A stretch of 57,777 nt of DNA, from the NCBI GenBank assembly GCA_031261425.1, contig JAISJR010000059.1:1-57777 (forward strand), read 5' to 3'. The notes below the pieces were generated by a model. That model did not search any database. It was not told where the DNA came from and saw only the letters and a program-made list of their open reading frames with translations. The number at the start of each line of letters is the position of its first letter. Position 1 is the first letter of the stretch. The DNA comes from Planctomycetota bacterium (lineage in GTDB: Bacteria > Planctomycetota > SZUA-567). Made by a program: the position numbers and the translations under genes. This document shows, piece by piece, positions 1 to 11,679 of the stretch.

Positions 1-219
1 GGTGGACAACAAAAAAATATAACGCCCTGTAAGGGCAGTGGAAATTTTTGCGTTGCCCTTACAGGGCGCGTAATTTATGGGCGACATTTTACCCAGCGCG
101 TTGCGCTGGGCTGTTACGCCTTGCCGCTTCGCGGCGACTGTCGGAATTTCATAAAATCAAACGCCGCCGCCACTCGTAATTCGTAATTCGTAATTTTTAA
201 TTTGTAATTTTTAATTGAA
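1..219. repeat. GC-palindrome mosaic followed by AATTACG heptamers
   Basis: No gene is seen here. Positions 26-70 form a hairpin (GCCCTGTAAGGGC and its complement further on), 92-113 carry the palindrome CCCAGCGCGTTGCGCTGGG, and 121-143 hold a third GC-rich palindrome. Positions 173-217 are tandem AATTACG-type heptamers just past the stop of the autotransporter. The same module order returns near 15360-15590 and 26540-26785, so this is a dispersed composite repeat. Confidence 0.8.
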
Positions 220-2769
220 CTAAAACCCCAAACTCGCGCCCACCATTCCGGCGTGTTGTTGGTATTCGCCGCTGAAGCGTCCTTGATAGGTCGCGCTGAA
301 GCCCAAGCGGTCGTTGGCTTGCCAGCGGAGCGACGCTTCCGGCATCACATACGCCGATTTCAGATATTCCGGCGCGACACGGAATTTCGCCCCGCTACTC
401 GCAAATTCGCCGCTGACGCTGTCGCCGAAGCCCGCGCCATACATTCCCATCACCCGCGCCGACAATAAGAAATGTCCGAGGTGGAAATTCTCCGGCGCGA
501 TGATTTTCGCGACTTCCAAACCCGCGCCGCCGTCTAATCGCCAAGCGTTGAAACTGTCCACGCGCAAATTCAGCCCGTCGGCGCCACGCTCGTCGTAGCC
601 GACGTTGTGCGCGAACACCGCGCCGCCTTCCGCCCGCGCGCCGACCGTCCAACCGCGCGTTTGCACGAAGTCGTAACCGCCCGACAAAAACGCGCTGAAA
701 CCGTGCGTCGTGTTGGTTGACTTTCCCGTCCAACCGAGCGTCGAGGCATACATCGGCAACGCGCCGCCGCCGACATCGGAGATAAACACGCCAGGCGCCA
801 CGATGCCGCGATTGACATCGTAAATGCCGACGTTATAGGCGCCGAGCGCATTGACGAAAAATTTCTCCGCGCTCCAACCGCCGTTTAAGCCGACGCTTAA
901 AAAATTGCCGTTGGCGTTGCCGTCGCCGCCGTTGATGCCGAAATTCGCCCACGTGCCAAACGCGCCGTAGCGCCATTCGTCGGCGCGAGCCGCGTAACCG
1001 AACGCGGCGCCGGCGTAGTGTTCGTCAAAACCGGCGACGTTTTTCGTGCCGTCGCGATGACCGTAAACGCCGAGACCTTGCGCCCACAGTTCGCTACTCT
1101 TGCCGTAAATTCCTGACAATCCAAATTCCGGCTCGCCGCCCGCCGAGGCGCGATTTTGCGAGGCGAGACGGTCGGAATAGAGCGTATTCATTCGCGCCCG
1201 CTCGAAGCGGGAAACGATTTGCCGGTTGGCGACGCCGACGGCGAGCGACGCGCCGTCAACGGCGGCGGCGTTGAGCGCGGGCGAAATTTGACGGAGCGTG
1301 TCGCGCCGCTGTTCGGGCGACATAAAGGCGAGGCGCTGATAGAGGAGATGATTTTGCTCGGACAACACCCCGCCGAAATGTTGCGCCAAGCCCTGCGCCA
1401 TTTCCGCACCGACGCGCCCGCCGTCGGCGGCGACAACGGCGGAAAGTTGCTCGGTCTTTTGCGCGAGCAAATACTTATACGCCTTATCCACGCGCAAAAA
1501 GCCGTATTCGGCGTATTGGAGATGGGTTTCGCCGCCGAGTTTGGTTAATATCTCTTGGAACGTTGCTTGTGCAGTCCCGCCGGTATCATTTTCAATTGCC
1601 TCCCAACCATTGGCATAAGCAGTATCGCTTCCCCCGTAGATTTCTCCCACCGCAACAATGGCGGCTACAATGCGCCCGGCATAACGCCAATCATCAACCG
1701 GTGCCGGTGCCTCTACGTTGAACGTTCGGGAAATTAAAGAATAATTATCTAAATCGGTCATATCATCATTGGTTAGCGGTTGCTCAACAAATTCCGGCGC
1801 AATGGTAATGTTGTAATTCACGCGGTCGGCAGATTGATAAAGTGCGGCGATAATTTCGGCGGGAGTGGCATCTCTCGCGCCGGAAGCGAGGAGTGCAATC
1901 GCGCCGGTAACGTGCGGCGATGCCATACTCGTGCCGTTCTTATTTTCATATATGTTAACGCCGGATGCCACTGCCGAATAAATATCCGCGCCGGGAGCAA
2001 GTAAAAATAATCCGTCTTTGGGATATTGAGTGCTGAAGTTGGTGATAAATCCATACTGGCTGAGCGCGCCGACCGAAATCACGGCGGGCAAACCGTCAGG
2101 ATAACCCATCTTATCGTTGACGCTGTCGTTACCGCTGGCGGCGACGGTGATAACTCCGGCATTCAGGAGATTTTGCACGGCGGCGGCAGTCAGCGGATAG
2201 TCGCCCGCAACCGCTTCCGGCGAGTTCCAAAAATTCTCAGGCGGGGTGTTAAACGGAGTATAGGGAAAGCCCCAACTGTTATTGACCGCCACGATGTTGT
2301 AGGTTGTGGCTAATCCGGCAATGACGTTAAAAGTGTCGGCGTTATCTGAATCGGTATCGTCATCATTAGCCAAGAACAGCATTGCCCCCGGTGCCATTCC
2401 GACCACCGTGCCGGCAACGTGCGTGCCGTGGTTGTCAATACCGCCGGTATAACTGTTGACAATTTTCCCGTCCAATTTTTCGTGCGTGGTAAGAAAACCG
2501 TCGTCAATCACCGCCGCCGTTACGCCCTTGCCTGTTATGCCGATATTCCACAGTGCTTCCGCACCGGTCGAACGCACCGAATTCATAAAGCCGCCATCCG
2601 CCGCATAATCGCCTTTCTCGTTATCGTCGCCGACGCCCGGCGTCCACATTTCATACGTGCCGTCGGTGAGCGGCGGTAGTCCGGGGTCAGTCCACAATTC
2701 CGCCGCGTTCGCCGCGAACCCCGCCCCCGCCAAAACCAATGCCCAACCGAATTGCCGGAGGCGAATCAT
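220..2769 (-). CDS. Subtilisin-family (S8) autotransporter serine protease
   Basis: An exported protease that should be carried to the cell surface by its own beta barrel. Residues 1-22 form a signal peptide (basic start, hydrophobic core, ANAAE cleavage region). The S8 triad is visible: Asp89 in AVIDDGF, His114 in NHGTHVAGT, Ser281 in GTSMASPHV, with the oxyanion Asn214 in AASGND. Residues from about 555 to 849 are an autotransporter beta domain rich in alternating aromatic strands and ending in a C-terminal Phe. The ATG at 2769 has no ordinary ribosome binding site: a run of 12 G lies one base upstream. An ATG at 2828 behind GAGAGGA is better placed but is out of frame with 12 G and in frame with 13 (or 10), which would add about 20 basic residues to the signal peptide. 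Target proteins cannot be told from sequence. Confidence 0.93.
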   Translation of the reverse strand: MIRLRQFGWALVLAGAGFAANAAELWTDPGLPPLTDGTYEMWTPGVGDDNEKGDYAADGGFMNSVRSTGAEALWNIGITGKGVTAAVIDDGFLTTHEKLDGKIVNSYTGGIDNHGTHVAGTVVGMAPGAMLFLANDDDTDSDNADTFNVIAGLATTYNIVAVNNSWGFPYTPFNTPPENFWNSPEAVAGDYPLTAAAVQNLLNAGVITVAASGNDSVNDKMGYPDGLPAVISVGALSQYGFITNFSTQYPKDGLFLLAPGADIYSAVASGVNIYENKNGTSMASPHVTGAIALLASGARDATPAEIIAALYQSADRVNYNITIAPEFVEQPLTNDDMTDLDNYSLISRTFNVEAPAPVDDWRYAGRIVAAIVAVGEIYGGSDTAYANGWEAIENDTGGTAQATFQEILTKLGGETHLQYAEYGFLRVDKAYKYLLAQKTEQLSAVVAADGGRVGAEMAQGLAQHFGGVLSEQNHLLYQRLAFMSPEQRRDTLRQISPALNAAAVDGASLAVGVANRQIVSRFERARMNTLYSDRLASQNRASAGGEPEFGLSGIYGKSSELWAQGLGVYGHRDGTKNVAGFDEHYAGAAFGYAARADEWRYGAFGTWANFGINGGDGNANGNFLSVGLNGGWSAEKFFVNALGAYNVGIYDVNRGIVAPGVFISDVGGGALPMYASTLGWTGKSTNTTHGFSAFLSGGYDFVQTRGWTVGARAEGGAVFAHNVGYDERGADGLNLRVDSFNAWRLDGGAGLEVAKIIAPENFHLGHFLLSARVMGMYGAGFGDSVSGEFASSGAKFRVAPEYLKSAYVMPEASLRWQANDRLGFSATYQGRFSGEYQQHAGMVGASLGF

Positions 2770-2828
2770 ACCCCCCCCCCCCGCAAAATTCGGCGCGCAA
2801 AATAACCGCGTCGCGTTTCTTGGCGCAT
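2766..2828 (-). CDS. Short upstream reading frame through the poly-G tract (20 codons)
   Basis: Starts at ATG 2828 behind a good ribosome binding site (GAGAGGA, seven bases upstream), runs through the 12-G tract, and stops at a TGA that overlaps the ATG of the protease gene (ATGA). As sequenced it would either be the OFF phase of a longer protease reading frame or a leader coupled to it. One extra G fuses it in frame to the protease. It is probably not an independent gene. Confidence 0.55.
   Translation of the reverse strand: MRQETRRGYFARRILRGGGV
2771..2782 (-). repeat. Poly-G tract (12 G) at protease start
   Basis: Twelve consecutive C on the given strand, G on the coding strand, ending one base before the ATG at 2769. 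Such tracts change length by slipped-strand mispairing. Here each change shifts the frame of the upstream start at 2828 relative to the protease and moves any upstream ribosome binding site relative to the ATG at 2769. Confidence 0.85.
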
Positions 2829-2950
2829 TTTCTTATCCTCTCTTAATAGACCATTCCCAAAAATTCTCAATTACATTTCGCCTAACACTTACGGTTTTGA
2901 CGAAAAACATTTCAGAATTTTATGATTTCTCAAAGGCGTTGAAGAAGATT

Positions 2951-3190
2951 AAGAACCTATCCTATTATCAACGAGCGTCGTCCCGATAGGGGACGCAGTC
3001 CCGTAGGGACGAAATGTCGGTAGAAAAAGCCGCCCAAAAAAAATCCGTCCCGGAGGGACGGAATGTCGGTTAGTGATAATTAGACCGACATTGCGTCCCT
3101 AACGGGACGCGACTTTATGGTGGGCGGCGTTTCTACCGACAGATTGCCCCTAACGGGGCAAACAGCCGCGATATTCGGATAGGTTCTAAG
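2951..3190. repeat. Dispersed palindromic repeat cluster (CGTCCC...GGGACG / TCGGTAGAAA type)
   Basis: Between the protease and recC, with no gene. The outer boundary is an inverted pair: AGAACCTATCC near 2952 and GGATAGGTTCT near 3177-3187. Inside are three or four short palindromes of the CGTCCCTANGGGACG kind, separated by GTCGGTAGAAA and its complement TTTCTACCGAC. The same module set occurs at 9607-9815. 3191-3310 holds nothing I recognise. Confidence 0.75.
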
Positions 3191-3310
3191 TTTTTTAGGC
3201 GGAAAAGATTTTTAAGGAGATAGTTTTAAGATTTATTTTTGCCTAAAGCCACCGCAATGAACAATAGCCGGTGGCGCGTTATGGCGGCAATGGTTAAAAT
3301 AGGTCAATGC

Positions 3311-3376
3311 CTAAACTTTCAACTTTCAACTTTCAACTTTCAACTCTCAACCCTTAACTCTTAACTCTCAACTCCG
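3311..3376. repeat. Tandem heptamers AACTTTC/AACTCTC upstream of recC
   Basis: About nine copies of a 7-base unit (AACTTTC changing to AACTCTC and AACTCTT) end eight bases before the recC start codon and occupy the place where a ribosome binding site would be expected. Unlike most other copies, there is no matching inverted arm nearby. Confidence 0.85.
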
Positions 3377-3383
3377 CTCTTCA

Positions 3384-6690
<3,307 letters not shown>

Positions 6691-6704
<14 letters not shown>

Positions 6705-6810
6705 AAATTCACAATTAACAATTGTGGAGTAATTGTAAAAATGGCGCGAAGCGATTTTTAACCGTCAAACTCCACAATTGTTAATTTTTAATTGTGAATT
6801 GTAAATTGTT
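6691..6810. repeat. AATTAAC heptamer hairpin between recC and comF
   Basis: Arms of AATTAAC/AATTGTT units flank TGTGGAGT and its complement ACTCCACA, with GCGCGAAGCG at the centre. It overlaps the last codons and stop of recC. It could act as a two-way transcription stop for the convergent recC and comF genes. Confidence 0.85.
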
Positions 6811-6811
6811 C

Positions 6812-7540
6812 TCACCGCGCGAACGTCGCCACGAAAACGCGCGTCGCGCCGGCGCGGCGCAAGGCGCGCGCGCATTCGTTCGCCGTCGTGCCGGTGGTCA
6901 GCACGTCGTCAATCAGCAGAATTTTTTTGCCGGTCAACGGCGCGACGGCGGCGAAAGCGTCGCGTAAATTTTGCCGCCGCGCCTCGACGGATAAATTGGC
7001 TTGCGCCGGCGTGTCGCGCACGCGCCGCAGAACCGCCGCCGCCGGTAGCGGCAGTCGCGCCGCCAATTCTTCGGCGAGCAACCACGACTGGTTATAGCCG
7101 CGCCACGCATAGCGGTCGGGGTGTAGCGGCACGGCGGTCAGCAAATCAATTTTGTCCAACGACCAGCACCGGCGAATTCGCGCCGCCAACAATTCGGCGA
7201 GCGGCTTCGCCAAACGGCGGTTGCCGTGATATTTGAAGTCCTTGACGAGCGCGTCCGTGGCGCCTTCGCGATACGGCGCCACGGCAATCGCGCGAGTGAA
7301 CGCCGGCTTTTTCGTCCGGCAACGTTGGCACACGCCGGCGGCGTATCGACCGAGCGGCTCGCCGCAACGCCGGCAACCATTGTCATTTAACAACGACCAG
7401 TTATTTTCACATTCGGCGCACAAAAAGGCGTCGCGCCAAAGCCACAAACTGCGCCCGCACGCCAAACACGCCGGCGGATAAAAACCGTCGGCGAACGCCG
7501 ACCACGCGGCGCGAAAAAATGAGAAAGGGCGGTTGGGCAT
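6812..7540 (-). CDS. comF: ComF family phosphoribosyltransferase-like protein
   Basis: ComF proteins assist uptake of single-stranded DNA in competent cells; the name is kept for a wider family. The N-terminal third holds four Cys pairs expected to bind zinc (CLACGR, CAEC, CRRCGE, CQRC), and the C-terminal end has the phosphoribosyltransferase signature ILLIDDVLTTGTTANEC. At 242 aa the length is normal. I place the start at the ATG at 7540; reading further upstream needs a TTG within a repeat. With comM at 37.9 kb, it hints at natural competence. Confidence 0.9.
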   Translation of the reverse strand: MPNRPFSFFRAAWSAFADGFYPPACLACGRSLWLWRDAFLCAECENNWSLLNDNGCRRCGEPLGRYAAGVCQRCRTKKPAFTRAIAVAPYREGATDALVKDFKYHGNRRLAKPLAELLAARIRRCWSLDKIDLLTAVPLHPDRYAWRGYNQSWLLAEELAARLPLPAAAVLRRVRDTPAQANLSVEARRQNLRDAFAAVAPLTGKKILLIDDVLTTGTTANECARALRRAGATRVFVATFAR

Positions 7541-7550
7541 CGTGAAACGC

Positions 7551-7895
7551 AATTAACAATTAAAAATTAACAATTAACAACTCGTGTTACGCGGTCAACC
7601 AAAAGACGCGAATTTTTACGCATAAAAAAGAGAGATTTTTTTGTCCACGAATTACACGAATTACACGAAATAAAGAGCCGGAAAACTGACAAAAAATTTG
7701 GAAAGGACACTAACCTTCGCTTCGCTCGGTTTCGTGAAAATTCGGGTTAAGTTCTTTTCGTGTCCATTCGTGGCTTCTCTTTTTTTTTGCGCGTAACGCG
7801 AGTTAACAATTTTGGAATAATTATCAAAATAGCGCGAAGCGGATTAAAAAATAAAACTCCGCAATTGTTAATTGTCAATTTTTAATTGTTAATTG
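7551..7895. repeat. Nested repeat spacer: AATTAAC arms around an ACGAATTAC element
   Basis: A 345-base spacer without a gene. Outer arms are AATTAAC/AATTGTT heptamers at 7551-7590 and 7860-7895. Inside, 7647-7672 is a 9-base tandem (ACGAATTAC) with a partial inverse near 7757-7775 (CGTGTCCATTCGTGG), and the usual core (GCGCGAAGCG, AACTCCGCA) sits at 7825-7865. Confidence 0.75.
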
Positions 7896-7899
7896 TGCT

Positions 7900-8826
7900 A
7901 TGACTGAAACGCCAAAAAAATTCCTCATTCTCGCCGCCGACGATTTGGGCGGGCAATACGCCAATAACGCGGGGATTCTCGACGCCGCGCAAAACGGCGC
8001 GCTGACTTCGGCGTCGATAATGGCGAACGGCGCGGCGTTTGCCGACGCCGTTGAGCGCGTTCTGCCGGCGTGTCCGCGTTTGGGCGTCGGCGCGCATCTG
8101 ACGCTCAACGAAGGCAACTGCGTCGCGCCGCCGGCGCAAATTCCGGCGCTCGCCGACGCCGGCGGGCATTTCCGCTTTATCGAAGCGCGCGGTTTCGTCC
8201 GCTTGGCGCTGTCCGGTTTCAACGGCGCGTGGCGCGAACAAGCCGCGATTGAAATGCGAGCGCAAATCGAAAAAGTCAAAACCGGCGTGGAAAAAATCGG
8301 ACGCGCGCTCGACCACCTTGACGGGCATATGCACTGCCACGCGATTCCGTGGCTCTGGCAATTGACGCTGAAATTGGCGGCGGAATACGCCATTCCGTTT
8401 GTCCGCCTGCCGCGCGAGCCGTTCCGTTATGCGCCGCTCCGCGCGCACCTGCCGCGTCCGCTTAACTTCGCGCATTACGCCAACTTACAGACCTACGCTT
8501 GGCGCGACCGCCGCGCCGGTCGCCGCAGTCCGGTTCGCACCAACGATTATTTTTACGGTTTGTTGCACAGCGGCGCGATGACCGAGACCGTCGCCGTCGA
8601 ACTGCTCCGCGCTCATCGAAAAAACGCCGGCATTACGGAAATGGCGTTTCATCCGTGCGTGGCGACCGCGGAAACGTATTATTTAGAGCCGTATGTTAAG
8701 GACTTGTGCAACGGCGAAAATCGCGCGGCGGAACTGTCCGCGTTGAAATCGCCGCGACTCCGCGCCGTCATCGAGCAATGCGGCTACCGGTTGACGAATT
8801 ACCGCGAAAGAGCAATTAAAAATTAA
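7900..8826 (+). CDS. ChbG/YdjC/HpnK-type carbohydrate deacetylase
   Basis: A metal-dependent deacetylase of the YdjC family, which removes acetyl groups from N-acetylated sugars such as chitooligosaccharides. Metal and catalytic residues are visible: Asp14-Asp15 in LAADDLG, His66 in GAHLTLNEG, and the HLDGHMHCH block at 139-147. At 308 aa it is of family size. The start codon directly follows a repeat and no ribosome binding site is visible. The tail RAIKN and the stop are formed by the downstream repeat. The substrate is unknown; there is no sugar transport gene beside it. Confidence 0.88.
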   Translation: MTETPKKFLILAADDLGGQYANNAGILDAAQNGALTSASIMANGAAFADAVERVLPACPRLGVGAHLTLNEGNCVAPPAQIPALADAGGHFRFIEARGFVRLALSGFNGAWREQAAIEMRAQIEKVKTGVEKIGRALDHLDGHMHCHAIPWLWQLTLKLAAEYAIPFVRLPREPFRYAPLRAHLPRPLNFAHYANLQTYAWRDRRAGRRSPVRTNDYFYGLLHSGAMTETVAVELLRAHRKNAGITEMAFHPCVATAETYYLEPYVKDLCNGENRAAELSALKSPRLRAVIEQCGYRLTNYRERAIKN

Positions 8827-8932
8827 CAATTAACAATTAACAATGGTGGTTGTCGCTTCGCTCCATCATCAATTTCGCTTCGCGAATTCTAAAATCAAAC
8901 TCCGCCATTTTTAATTTTGAATTTTTAATTGA
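8811..8932. repeat. AATTAAC heptamer hairpin
   Basis: AATTAAC units, then a core with two CGCTTCGC motifs and AAACTCCGCC, then ATTTTTAATT units. It forms the end of the deacetylase gene and stops about 20 bases before the azoreductase ribosome binding site. Confidence 0.8.
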
Positions 8933-8967
8933 ATGACCTTTCCGTCTCTCAATCAGGAGGAAGATTT

Positions 8968-9606
8968 ATGAGCCGACTACTTTTCATTGCCGCGCATCCG
9001 CTGACCGCCGCCGCCTCGAAAACGCTGGCGGTCGCCGAGGTGTTTTTGGACGCCTATCGCGAGCGGCACGGCGCCGCCGCCGTAACCACGCTCAACTTGT
9101 TCGCCGAAACGATTCCGGCGCTGACCGGCGCGACTTTCGACGCTTGGAAAAAAATCAAAACCGGCGCGGCGCTGACCGATTTGCCGCCCGCCGAACAACA
9201 GGAAATGGCGCGGCACCACGAATTGCTGACGCAATTTTTGGCGCACGACAAATACGTGTTCGCCAATCCGCTGTGGAATTTTTTCCTGCCGCCGGTGGCG
9301 AAGCAATACATCGATTTACTCTGCGTGTCCGGCAAAACGTTTCGCTACACGCCGAACGGTCCGGTCGGTTTGTTGCCGGAAAAAAAGGTCTTGCACATTC
9401 AATCGGCGGGGGGCGTCTATGACCGCGGCGCGGGCGCGGCGAACGCGGATTTCGCCGACGCTTATTTGCGCCACCTGATGAAATTTTTCGGCATCGCCGA
9501 TTTTAGCGGCATTTACATCGACGGCGGCGACGCCTTCCCGCAACGCCGCGATGCCATCGTCGCCGAAGCCAAAGAAGCGGCGCGGGAATTGGCGGCGAAA
9601 TTTTAG
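8968..9606 (+). CDS. azoR: FMN-dependent NADH-azoreductase / NAD(P)H quinone reductase (AzoR family)
   Basis: A flavodoxin-fold enzyme that reduces quinones or azo compounds with NADH. The N-terminus LLFIAAHPLTAAASKTLAVAEVFLDAYR matches the FMN phosphate loop region of the AzoR family, and ANPLWNFFLPPVAKQYIDLL and the following LHIQSAGGVY are family blocks. The product is 212 aa. The start is fixed by a strong AGGAGG at 8955-8960, eight bases upstream of ATG 8968. No clear operon partner. A detoxification or redox role is inferred. Confidence 0.88.
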   Translation: MSRLLFIAAHPLTAAASKTLAVAEVFLDAYRERHGAAAVTTLNLFAETIPALTGATFDAWKKIKTGAALTDLPPAEQQEMARHHELLTQFLAHDKYVFANPLWNFFLPPVAKQYIDLLCVSGKTFRYTPNGPVGLLPEKKVLHIQSAGGVYDRGAGAANADFADAYLRHLMKFFGIADFSGIYIDGGDAFPQRRDAIVAEAKEAARELAAKF

Positions 9607-9815
9607 GTGATTTTGATAAATCCTTCCGACCGTCGCGCCGTAGGCGCGACTATGTCGGTAGAAAGCCGCCGTCATAAATCGCGTCCCGTAGGGACGATAT
9701 ATTGGTCGCGCGGCGTAAAAGATGATTAACCAACATTCCGTCCCTATGGGACGTTGCGTATTTTTACATTCATTTTCTACCGACATTTCGCGCCCACGGC
9801 GCGACTATGTGGAAT
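9607..9815. repeat. Dispersed palindromic repeat cluster (second copy)
   Basis: Palindromes GCGCCGTAGGCGC, CGTCCCGTAGGGACG, CGTCCCTATGGGACG and CGCCCACGGCG in order, joined by TCGGTAGAAA and its inverse TTTCTACCGA. It resembles 2951-3190. No gene is present up to the ettA start. Confidence 0.75.
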
Positions 9816-9859
9816 AATTATCAAAATTGCGTTCACTCTTTTCTCCATTGGACTTCCCT

Positions 9860-11515
9860 ATGCCTCCCATCATTTTTTCTCTCAACGACGTTCACAAGGA
9901 ATACGGCGAGCGGGTGATTCTCGACGGCATTTCACTGTCGTTTTATTACGGCGCGAAAATCGGCATCGTCGGTTTCAACGGCTCCGGCAAGTCAACCCTG
10001 CTCAAAATTATGGCGGGCATTGACAAGGATTTTCACGGCGAAGTGGAACTCAAAGACGGCACGTCGGTCTTGCTCATCGCGCAGGAGCCGCAACTCGATT
10101 TCACCAAAACCGTCCGCGAAAACCTCGAACTCGCCGTCGCGCCGCTGCGCGCGATGCTCGCCCGCTACGAACAAATCGGCGTCGAAATGGGCGAACAGCC
10201 GGACAAAATCGACGAACTCTCCGCCGAGATGGACGCGCTCCAAACCAAAATCGACGCGACCGATGCGTGGGAAATCGACCACACGCTCGACCTCGCCGCC
10301 GACGCGCTGGTGTTGCCGCCCGACGACACCGACATCAAAACGCTCTCCGGCGGCGAGCGGCGCCGCGTGGCGCTTTGTCAGGCGCTTCTGCAAAAACCGG
10401 ATATTTTATTGCTCGACGAGCCGACGAACCACCTCGACGCCGAAACGATTAAGTGGCTTGAAGACCAACTCCGCGCCTACCCCGGCACGGTCATCATCGT
10501 TACCCACGACCGCTATTTTCTCGACAACGTAACCCAATGGATTCTCGAACTTGAAAACGGCAAGGGCTTGCCGTTCGCGGGCAATTATTCGTCGTGGTTG
10601 GCGCAAAAAGCCGAGCGTCTGCGTTTGCAGGAAAAGAAAGAGTCGGAGCGCCAGCGCATTCTGCGCCGCGAATTGCAGTGGATTAACACCGCCGCGCGCG
10701 GACGCAATCAAAAAAATTCGGCGCGTCTCGACCGCTATGAAAAACTCGCCGGACAGAGTTTTGAGGTAACCGCGTCCGACTGCGTCATTCAAATTCCGCC
10801 GGGTCCGAAACTCGGCGACCAAGTGGTCGAACTGACCGAAGTCAACAAAGGATTTCGCGGCGTGGAGTTGATTAAGGGGCTGTCGTTCAACGTGCCGCGC
10901 GGCGCGATTGTCGGCGTCGTCGGACCGAACGGCGCGGGCAAAACGACGCTGTTTCGGCTGATTGTCGGCGAAGAGCCACCGGACGCCGGCACCGTCGCGG
11001 TCGGCAAATCGGTGCAAATCGCCCACGTTGACCAACACCGCGACGCGCTGTCCGACGACAAAACGATTTACGAGGAAATTTCCGGCGGGGCGGACGAGTT
11101 GGAACTCGGCGGCAAAAAAGTCAACGCGCGGGCGTATGTGGCGCGGTTTAATTTTCGCGGCACCGAACAGCAAAAACTCGTCGGCAAACTTTCCGGCGGC
11201 GAGCGCAACCGCGTGCATTTGGCGAAACTGCTCCGCACCGGCGGCAATTTATTACTGCTCGACGAGCCGACGAACGACTTGGACGTGAACACGCTCCGCG
11301 TGCTGGAAGAGGCGTTGGAGGACTTTCCGGCGTGCGCGCTCATCATCAGCCACGACCGTTTTTTCCTCGACCGCATCTGCACGCATTTATTGGTGTTCAA
11401 CGGCGACGGCGAAATCAAATGGTTCAACGGCAATTTCGCCGATTACGAAGCGACGCTCGGCGACCGCGTCGCCGCCGGTCGGCGCGGCAAATACAAAAGG
11501 ATGCCGGGGAAGTGA
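9860..11515 (+). CDS. ettA: EttA, ABC-F translational throttle ATPase
   Basis: A cytosolic ATPase that binds the ribosomal E site and gates the first steps of elongation according to energy state. Two ABC domains are seen: Walker A at about 38-46 (GFNGSGKST) and again GPNGAGKTT, signature LSGGERRRVALCQ and LSGGERNRVHLAK, Walker B with DEPTNHLD and DEPTNDLD. The linker with GRNQKNSARLDRYEKL and the following IPPGPKLGD is typical of EttA rather than Uup or Vga. The C-terminus GKYKRMPGK is also EttA-like. The start is ATG 9860; 551 aa. Confidence 0.93.
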   Translation: MPPIIFSLNDVHKEYGERVILDGISLSFYYGAKIGIVGFNGSGKSTLLKIMAGIDKDFHGEVELKDGTSVLLIAQEPQLDFTKTVRENLELAVAPLRAMLARYEQIGVEMGEQPDKIDELSAEMDALQTKIDATDAWEIDHTLDLAADALVLPPDDTDIKTLSGGERRRVALCQALLQKPDILLLDEPTNHLDAETIKWLEDQLRAYPGTVIIVTHDRYFLDNVTQWILELENGKGLPFAGNYSSWLAQKAERLRLQEKKESERQRILRRELQWINTAARGRNQKNSARLDRYEKLAGQSFEVTASDCVIQIPPGPKLGDQVVELTEVNKGFRGVELIKGLSFNVPRGAIVGVVGPNGAGKTTLFRLIVGEEPPDAGTVAVGKSVQIAHVDQHRDALSDDKTIYEEISGGADELELGGKKVNARAYVARFNFRGTEQQKLVGKLSGGERNRVHLAKLLRTGGNLLLLDEPTNDLDVNTLRVLEEALEDFPACALIISHDRFFLDRICTHLLVFNGDGEIKWFNGNFADYEATLGDRVAAGRRGKYKRMPGK

Positions 11516-11516
11516 G

Positions 11517-11642
11517 AGCAATTAACAATTTACAATTTACAATTTACAATTATGGATTCGGAGTTTGATTTTCAGATTTCGCGAAGCGATTTTGACTATC
11601 AAACTCCACAATTGTTAATTGTAAATTGTTAATTGTTAATTC
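11517..11642. repeat. AATTTAC/AATTAAC heptamer hairpin
   Basis: Left arm of AATTTAC units, box CGGAGTTTGA, centre TTCGCGAAGCGA, box TCAAACTCCACA, right arm of AATTGTT units: one of the cleanest copies of the spacer element. Confidence 0.85.
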
Positions 11643-11679
11643 GTCGCGCGCAAACGCGCAATTGCGTGAAGGATACGTT

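Noticed and set aside
3311-3376. CRISPR-like array in the heptamer tandems
   Set aside because: Units are seven bases with no spacers and no cas genes nearby; these are short tandem repeats.
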